Source: Candidatus Methylomirabilota bacterium (GTDB lineage: Bacteria > Methylomirabilota > Methylomirabilia > Methylomirabilales > 2-02-FULL-66-22). From it: 35,520 nucleotides of DNA. The DNA lies in assembly GCA_026387775.1 (NCBI GenBank), contig JAPLLC010000027.1, positions 1 through 35,520 of the forward strand, in the 5' to 3' direction. The notes beneath the pieces were generated by a model. It was given only the letters and a program-made list of their open reading frames with translations, was not told where the DNA came from and did not search any database. The position numbers were made by a program, and so were the translations under genes. Positions 30,870 through 35,520 of this stretch are shown here, piece by piece. Every line of letters begins with the position of its first letter. Within the stretch, counting starts at the first letter, position 1.

Positions 30870-33853
30870 CAACTAAGCCTTAGGGTTGGGGCAGCAATGT
30901 GAAACGCGACAGAGAATCCGGCCGGTGGAGTATCGAGATGAAGATGCATTTTCTCAGCCTCCAGCGCCCGCCGTGAAATGAACAACCCCAGACCCCGTCC
31001 TCCGGGCTTCCTGGTGAAACCACGCTCAAAAATCCTCTCCCTGTCTCGCTCTTCGATTGACGGGCCGGTGTTAGTTACAATAAGGTCACCTGCTGACACG
31101 TCGAATCGAATCTTCCGCTCGCTCTTCAGATTGCTAAGCCAGAACAGCGCGTTGTCAACAAGATTGATAATCGCGGGATAGATAGTAGACGGATAACATG
31201 TAATCGTGGCAGCAAGGAATGCATCGGTGCACTCCAAGGTAACTCTATGTCGGTCGAATCGGTTCTTAAAAAGGTCCGTCACGTAGTTGCGAACACTCTT
31301 TCCTGTGATTTCCTGCGTAGTGCGGTAGAGACGGCGCTGCAAGGGGGTGAAGAGTTTGAGGTGTCCGTCCAAGTGCTCAAAGTTTGCCCTGATTGATTGA
31401 TAGAGAGGCCATAACGTAGTACTCTTTCGCGATACTTGACCGAGTTCCTGAACGCTTCGTCGGACTTTTCGTATGGCAGCAGTAAATTCATGATTGATGA
31501 TCGCTACCGCCAGGCCAAGCTGAACCATCTCAAAGTTCTCGTCAGCCTCTTCCTCCAGCGCCAGCATGCGGTGCTCAAGAGCTTCCATAATTTGCGCCGG
31601 CTCTTCGCCGTCGGAAGTCCGTAGATTTTCGGCAAGAGCTGCGAGCATATCGCGGGCGGCCATAAGGGCATCCCGGTGGCGGCCCTCAATTTCCGTGAGT
31701 TGGTCTTCCCATGCCTTGCGCAGCCCCTCGATTTTTTGCGGGCTCAGTGAATTCAAGTCTGTCCGGCTTAGGTCTGCCTCGATTTGCCTTACCGTCGAGT
31801 CCAGTGCAAGCATCGCCTTCTGCGTGATGTCGAAGACGGTCTTTCGCGTGTCGCTCGCGCTTTCCCGCGTCTGATTCACCACCTCCTGCAGCTGTTTCTG
31901 ACGTTCCCCGGCTAGCGACCGTATCCTTTCTTCAAGGCGTTTCCGCTGATCAACGTATATTCGAGCTTGTCGCGCCACCTCCCCTAACGTCCGTGCGATT
32001 TCCTCCTCAAAAGGAGCAAACACTTCAGAATCCAATCGAGCCTTCTCGATCCTATAGCCATCAATTTCGCGGGTAAGTTCTTTCGTGAGCGCGACGCCAG
32101 CCGGTCTCTTGCAGGTATATCTATCTTTCAGACCGTTGAGCCCTGCTATTGCCTCACGTTCTGCGCGAATCAGTGCAGTCGCCGCCTTGTCCTGATCTTC
32201 AATGCGTGAAGCTAGCTCCATTCGGGAGCGGGTCAATCCCCTCAACTCCTTGACCGCCGCTTCAGGTGCGCCAGCCTTGATCGATTCAAAAAAGACTTCG
32301 AGTGTCTTCGCAAGCCGCTTTCGTTGCTCTGAGGATCGCTTCTGCTGTCGAGCCAGCGACTCGGCCCGTCTACGCATCTCGGCCTGTGTCTTCTCAAAAA
32401 GTTCTGCCCTCTCTCCGCTTCCGCTTCGAAAGAATTCAGCTGCCAGTTGGATAAGCAGGTTGACGAGAATGTCGCGCAACTGCCGATATGCCCTATTCTG
32501 CTGAAAACCTTCCCTGCCAGCCTTCTCCTGAAGATTTTCGTTAGCCTCTCTCGACAAGAGCACTGCCCCGAACATGCGTCGATATGAGAAGAAGTAGTAG
32601 CCAGCGCCTTTTGAGCGACGCTTTTCGACCTCCAGCCAGTCAACCGAAAAGTCTCCATACGGCAAAATCCGGATGCCGTCCCGGTATACGTATAGGCCGC
32701 CGATTTTATCCAGCTTACGGCCCAAATCTGAGAAATCATCACCAACCACGAGAGATTCCGTCTCTCGTCCCATCAGATAACCGAAGATCACCTCGAAGGG
32801 ACCGCACTCGGTGCGAGTCCCGCCTGCTTCCGGCCAAGGAACAATCATGCCTTCGTATTGTTGCTTATAGACGCGGACATTCCCGCTGAACTGTCCGAAC
32901 GCATCAACAGTGCCTCGCAAGAGATGATCCGACCTTGAGTCCAGTTCTTCCCTGGTAAAGAAGGTCTCGGGGTCGAGAAGCTCTGCGCCTGCCAGAGCGT
33001 CGGCAGTCCATCGTTGAAACGACGCAGTGATACGAGGAGTTGTCGCCTGGCCAAACACCTCATCCGCGAACCCAAGCAATTGCTTGCGGAAGGAATAGTC
33101 CTGATTGCGTTCCTCTACTGCGAGCTCCATGGCAAGAACAGGGTTCGATGGCGCAATAATAAAGTGCGTGCCCGTAGCATCGCCCCCCAGACTCAACGCG
33201 TCCCCTTGTCGATCTGCAAAGAACCGATCGAGATCGCCGGGGTCAGGCTGAAAGCCCCTTATCTCGGCGAGAACCTGGCGAAAATCCAACTCGGGATGGT
33301 CCTTTATTAGTCGCTCCACGCACGTCTTAAGCGATGCCTTCAGTCCCTCAACATGATCCGGGCTCGGCAGAGTTCCGCCGGGTAGAGTCCCTATGGGAAT
33401 CTCTATCTCGTCGAGGTTCAGGCCCGGCATTTCGAACAATCCCCAGTGGAGGAAACCCGTGATCAGGTCGTGTAACCCATCCTCTCGAATTGCCCTCGTC
33501 AAGATCAATACTTGTTTCCCCAGAAGAGCGATTGCCAGACGGCCGATGCCTTTCTCGCCGATGACCGTGCGCAACTCCATCGTCGGCGGGCGAAACTGAT
33601 CTTTTCTGTTTTCCCCCGCTTTGCTCTCCGTGCCGAGGACAAGCCACTTCTCTTCAAAATCCTCCCTAGTCATACCAACGCCGTCGTCACGAATTATCAA
33701 AGTGCCTTCGTCCTCGAAAAAATCTATCCGCACTCGCTTCGCATATGCGTCGTGGGCATTCTTGAAGAGTTCGCTAATCGCGTTCTGGGTTCCAGCAATT
33801 TGCTGGCGCCCCAACATATCAACTGTCCTGGCCCTAGTCCTGATCTTAGCCAT
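30869..33853 (-). CDS. Large protein with two GHKL ATPase modules (MORC/Hsp90-like and histidine-kinase-like)
   Basis: A 994-residue protein starting at 33853 (MAKIRTRARTVDML), eight bases inside the methyltransferase gene. The N-terminal GHKL ATPase resembles MORC/MutL/Hsp90: ISELFKNAHDAYA (Asn32, Asp35), IIRDDGVGMT (56-61) and VIGEKGIGRLAIALLG (about 97-112). Residues ~475-770 are highly charged and heptad-like, a long coiled coil. The C-terminal ~220 residues look like a histidine kinase: an H-box-like VAIINHEFTAAIRKVRR (His788), an N-box YPAIINLVDNALFWLS (Asn897, Asp900, Asn901), a degenerate G1 VTNTGPSI, an F-box RIFERGFTRKPG and a G2 GRGLGLFISRRAL. Known bacterial MORC-type ATPases occur in restriction-modification neighbourhoods. 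Here a DNA-clamp-like ATPase seems fused to a sensor kinase that could phosphorylate the neighbouring receiver protein. Confidence 0.8.
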   Translation of the reverse strand: MAKIRTRARTVDMLGRQQIAGTQNAISELFKNAHDAYAKRVRIDFFEDEGTLIIRDDGVGMTREDFEEKWLVLGTESKAGENRKDQFRPPTMELRTVIGEKGIGRLAIALLGKQVLILTRAIREDGLHDLITGFLHWGLFEMPGLNLDEIEIPIGTLPGGTLPSPDHVEGLKASLKTCVERLIKDHPELDFRQVLAEIRGFQPDPGDLDRFFADRQGDALSLGGDATGTHFIIAPSNPVLAMELAVEERNQDYSFRKQLLGFADEVFGQATTPRITASFQRWTADALAGAELLDPETFFTREELDSRSDHLLRGTVDAFGQFSGNVRVYKQQYEGMIVPWPEAGGTRTECGPFEVIFGYLMGRETESLVVGDDFSDLGRKLDKIGGLYVYRDGIRILPYGDFSVDWLEVEKRRSKGAGYYFFSYRRMFGAVLLSREANENLQEKAGREGFQQNRAYRQLRDILVNLLIQLAAEFFRSGSGERAELFEKTQAEMRRRAESLARQQKRSSEQRKRLAKTLEVFFESIKAGAPEAAVKELRGLTRSRMELASRIEDQDKAATALIRAEREAIAGLNGLKDRYTCKRPAGVALTKELTREIDGYRIEKARLDSEVFAPFEEEIARTLGEVARQARIYVDQRKRLEERIRSLAGERQKQLQEVVNQTRESASDTRKTVFDITQKAMLALDSTVRQIEADLSRTDLNSLSPQKIEGLRKAWEDQLTEIEGRHRDALMAARDMLAALAENLRTSDGEEPAQIMEALEHRMLALEEEADENFEMVQLGLAVAIINHEFTAAIRKVRRSVQELGQVSRKSTTLWPLYQSIRANFEHLDGHLKLFTPLQRRLYRTTQEITGKSVRNYVTDLFKNRFDRHRVTLECTDAFLAATITCYPSTIYPAIINLVDNALFWLSNLKSERKIRFDVSAGDLIVTNTGPSIEERDRERIFERGFTRKPGGRGLGLFISRRALEAEKMHLHLDTPPAGFSVAFHIAAPTLRLS

Positions 33854-34916
33854 TTGCGGCGATGGAGAGTAGGTGTTGACCGATCCGCCTGGCCAGCTCA
33901 GGCGGGACAGCGTTGCCAATCTGTCGAGCCAAACTGCTCAACACGATGCCATGGAAGACGAAGTCCTTAGGAAAAGTTTGCAGCGTGGCGCCCTCCCGAA
34001 TTGATACCGCGCGATCCTCGTCGGGATGTCCAAAGCGGCCATTGGAGAAGCTATTGAATCGCGTAGTGATCGTCGGTGCCGGACGATCCCAAGACATCCG
34101 CCCATAAACATCTGAAAACATGTCGTCACGTCCCTTATAGGCAGGAATCTGAAGTGACCTATCGTCCTTCCACACCGCTCGGCTGCCCCCCGATTTGGCA
34201 GTTAACTGCATACGGCGAAGATTGGCAGGCGATAAGGCCATAGCTGTGTGCTGGAACTCTGTTGGGTCGCGGTGTCCTGCGGCAATCCTAGGAAAGCCGT
34301 TGGCCTCGCCGATGAACGCTTGGACGGTTAGTGATGGGTTTGGTTCAGGCGCAGGCAAGCTGACTTTTGGTGACAGATGCGTTGCGATGAGAAGGTAGCG
34401 CATCCGCTTTTGTGGCACACCATAATGACTTGCGTTGATGATTCCATCGTCCCAAGCGTAACCGTGGCGTTCAAGAAACCCGCGGAATTCCGCCAGGATT
34501 GAATGCTGCTTCCGGGTCTGTAGACCTGGGACATTCTCGACGATGACGAATCCAGGGCGGAAATACCGGATGAACTTCTGGAATTGTCTTAAAAGGAACG
34601 CGGTTCGCCTCGACTTGGACTTGTCAGTCCGGATTTTGCTCCAAAACTGGCATGGACTGCATCCTACGAAAACCAAGAAAGGGTCATCACGCCTCAGAGA
34701 AAGCCTCCTGCCGAGCTCCGGGGCACTCAGCGTGCTAACATCATGCTTGATGAACCTTGCACCCGAAATGTTCCTTTCGTAGGTTGCTCGACAGTCTACG
34801 TCCCTGTCAACTCCGCCTAGAATAGTTATGCCAGCCCTACTCAATCCCAGGCTCATCCCACCTGCACCGCAAAAGAAGTCGACCGCCTTCAGCGCGTGCG
34901 TTTTCAGTTGTTGCAT
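33846..34916 (-). CDS. DNA (cytosine-5) methyltransferase
   Basis: A 356-residue C5 methyltransferase, the first gene of the minus-strand operon. Motifs are in canonical order: I, VDFFCGAGGMSLGL (12-25); IV, VGCSPCQFWS with nucleophile Cys89; VI, VIVENVPGL (Glu127); VIII, VPQKRMRYLL; IX, REGATLQTFP; X, RQIGNAVPPELARR. The target-recognition stretch between VIII and IX is short (about residues 185-300), so the recognition site is probably short. It methylates cytosine using S-adenosylmethionine. No restriction endonuclease gene of a recognised family is adjacent; vsr and the two signalling genes follow instead. Its 3' end overlaps the ATPase gene by 8 bases. Base composition is lower in G+C than the upstream core genes. 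Confidence 0.95.
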   Translation of the reverse strand: MQQLKTHALKAVDFFCGAGGMSLGLSRAGITILGGVDRDVDCRATYERNISGARFIKHDVSTLSAPELGRRLSLRRDDPFLVFVGCSPCQFWSKIRTDKSKSRRTAFLLRQFQKFIRYFRPGFVIVENVPGLQTRKQHSILAEFRGFLERHGYAWDDGIINASHYGVPQKRMRYLLIATHLSPKVSLPAPEPNPSLTVQAFIGEANGFPRIAAGHRDPTEFQHTAMALSPANLRRMQLTAKSGGSRAVWKDDRSLQIPAYKGRDDMFSDVYGRMSWDRPAPTITTRFNSFSNGRFGHPDEDRAVSIREGATLQTFPKDFVFHGIVLSSLARQIGNAVPPELARRIGQHLLSIAANG

Positions 34917-34971
34917 GGGTCCGTGCTCAATTTCCTTTCGACAATGAATATGAATCCGTCAAACGAGGCGC

Positions 34972-35044
34972 TGTGCACAATCTGCTGCGTCCAGTTTCGG
35001 TTAACCGTGTACATGATCCGTAATCCGAGACGTTCCGTAATCCG
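34972..35044. promoter_or_regulatory. Palindromes and direct repeats upstream of the methyltransferase operon
   Basis: Within 130 bases upstream of the methyltransferase start lie the palindromes TGTGCACA (34972-34979) and CGGTTAACCG (34998-35007), and two perfect copies of TCCGTAATCCG (35017-35027 and 35034-35044), 17 bases apart. Such arrays suit regulator binding at the operon promoter. No C-protein or other regulator gene is adjacent, and no convincing -35/-10 pair was found. Nothing else is assigned between 34917 and 35110. Confidence 0.4.
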
Positions 35045-35110
35045 TTGCAACTCTCGTCACCTTGGCACTTTGACCGGAACGCAGGATCGCTGGTGACTGT
35101 GGGGCGGGGT

Positions 35111-35520
35111 GTGTGACATGCGAACGAGAGAAACGGATGGTCGAGAGTGAATACGGGGCGGGCCCCGGCAACGAGCCTGATCGAAGAGGGTGGTGGGTGG
35201 CCGGGACCGAGAGGGTATGCATACGCGCTGGCTTCCCCTGCTCCGGTTTCAGGCAGTGCAGCCGTGGCAGCCGGGTCGAAACTACCGCCGATCGAGCAAG
35301 GACGTCAAGGGGAAATGGCGCCGAAGCGGACAAGTCGCGAATAAGTGACTTCAGGGCAACATCAGTTTACGTGGATCGAAAAAAGGTACCGGACAGTATG
35401 CCGTGGATACGTTGGAACTCGCCGGTGAAAGTCCGGCCCCGGGAGCGGGCAGCGCGCCCGGGTAGCTGGAGGGAGGTGTGCGGGGTAACCCAGAGCACCA
35501 AGTTCCCTGACGAGCGCTCA
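35111..35520 (+). mobile_element. Probable 5' part of a group II intron RNA (domain I region), truncated by the window end
   Basis: GTGTGACATGCG at 35111 fits the GUGYG start of group II introns. About 320 bases on comes GTGAAAGTCCGGC, then a G+C-rich hairpin (CCCGGGAGCGGGC...GCGCCCGGGTAGC) and GTAACCCAGAGCACC, words that I recognise from domain I of bacterial group II introns. The reverse transcriptase/maturase and domains V-VI would lie beyond 35520 and cannot be seen. A 65-codon open frame at 35147-35344 lies within this RNA and is not considered a gene. The exact 5' boundary is uncertain. Confidence 0.5.

Noticed and set aside
28659-34916. Classical type II restriction-modification system
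   Set aside because: No restriction endonuclease motif was found in the receiver protein or ATPase; Vsr is a mismatch nickase. The set is better treated as a different system.
35147-35344. 65-codon open frame on the plus strand
   Set aside because: It lies inside the probable intron RNA, is low in complexity and lacks a ribosome site or family resemblance.
35430-35520. Cobalamin riboswitch, because GCCGGTGAAAGTCCGGC resembles the B12-box neighbourhood
   Set aside because: The expected following words (CCCGC, AC.GT) and the downstream B12 gene are not seen; the rest fits group II intron domain I better. A covariance-model search would decide.
1-35520. CRISPR arrays, rRNA and tRNA genes, replication origin
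   Set aside because: No regularly spaced direct repeats, no cloverleaf-like or rRNA words and no DnaA-box clusters were noticed by eye in either strand.

Overview
The window is a chromosomal segment from a high-GC bacterium. One 60-base line in the recC gene (20281-20340) counts 40 G+C. Gene families are bacterial (RecBCD, GlcDEF, protealysin with emfourin, rubrerythrin), Shine-Dalgarno sites are strong, and genes are densely packed with many start/stop overlaps. No rRNA, tRNA or taxonomic marker is present. The mix of glycolate oxidase, rubrerythrin, NIPSNAP and small dehydrogenases, plus a palindromic repeat of a kind I associate with uncultured soil and subsurface lineages (Methylomirabilota/Rokubacteria-like or deltaproteobacterial), is only a weak guide to the phylum.

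Layout. 1-185: end of a winged-helix gene, then an inverted pair of short repeats and a possible gene remnant. 412-5339, minus strand: adenosine deaminase-like enzyme, a GNAT/DUF1778 toxin-antitoxin pair with a probable operator, the metalloprotease protealysin with its inhibitor emfourin, a creatininase-family amidohydrolase and a small membrane protein. 5554-7384, plus strand: a ketopantoate reductase-like gene, then a leader with a promoter, an Arg-rich 31-codon reading frame, a strong terminator and an alternative antiterminator pairing, followed by tiny genes. 7404-9751, minus: SDR dehydrogenase, small secreted protein, Fe-alcohol dehydrogenase. 9752-10196: repeats, including a long imperfect palindrome that ends in the rubrerythrin stop codon. 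10193-13115, minus: rubrerythrin, an Old Yellow Enzyme-like flavoprotein and a double NIPSNAP protein. 13313-18137, plus: an acetyltransferase and the glycolate oxidase operon glcDEF, closed by a terminator. 18284-27752, plus: recC-recB-recD-hydrolase, each junction an ATGA overlap; recD carries a GGCA duplication that breaks its frame.

From about 27700 the composition changes (50-53% G+C in two lines counted at 29521 and 31741) and the region looks horizontally acquired. It opens with decayed toxin-antitoxin remnants (a winged-helix fragment, a vapC fragment, an intact vapB-like antitoxin, an unknown C-terminal fragment). A tightly coupled minus-strand operon follows, in transcription order: C5 cytosine methyltransferase, a 994-residue protein with two GHKL ATPase modules (an N-terminal MORC/Hsp90-like one and a C-terminal histidine-kinase-like one with an H-box), a 574-residue protein with a receiver-like domain, and a Vsr endonuclease. 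I read this as a modification-linked, probably anti-phage system with a built-in His-Asp phosphorelay. It is the most interesting part of the window. The window ends inside what looks like the 5' part of a group II intron RNA on the plus strand.
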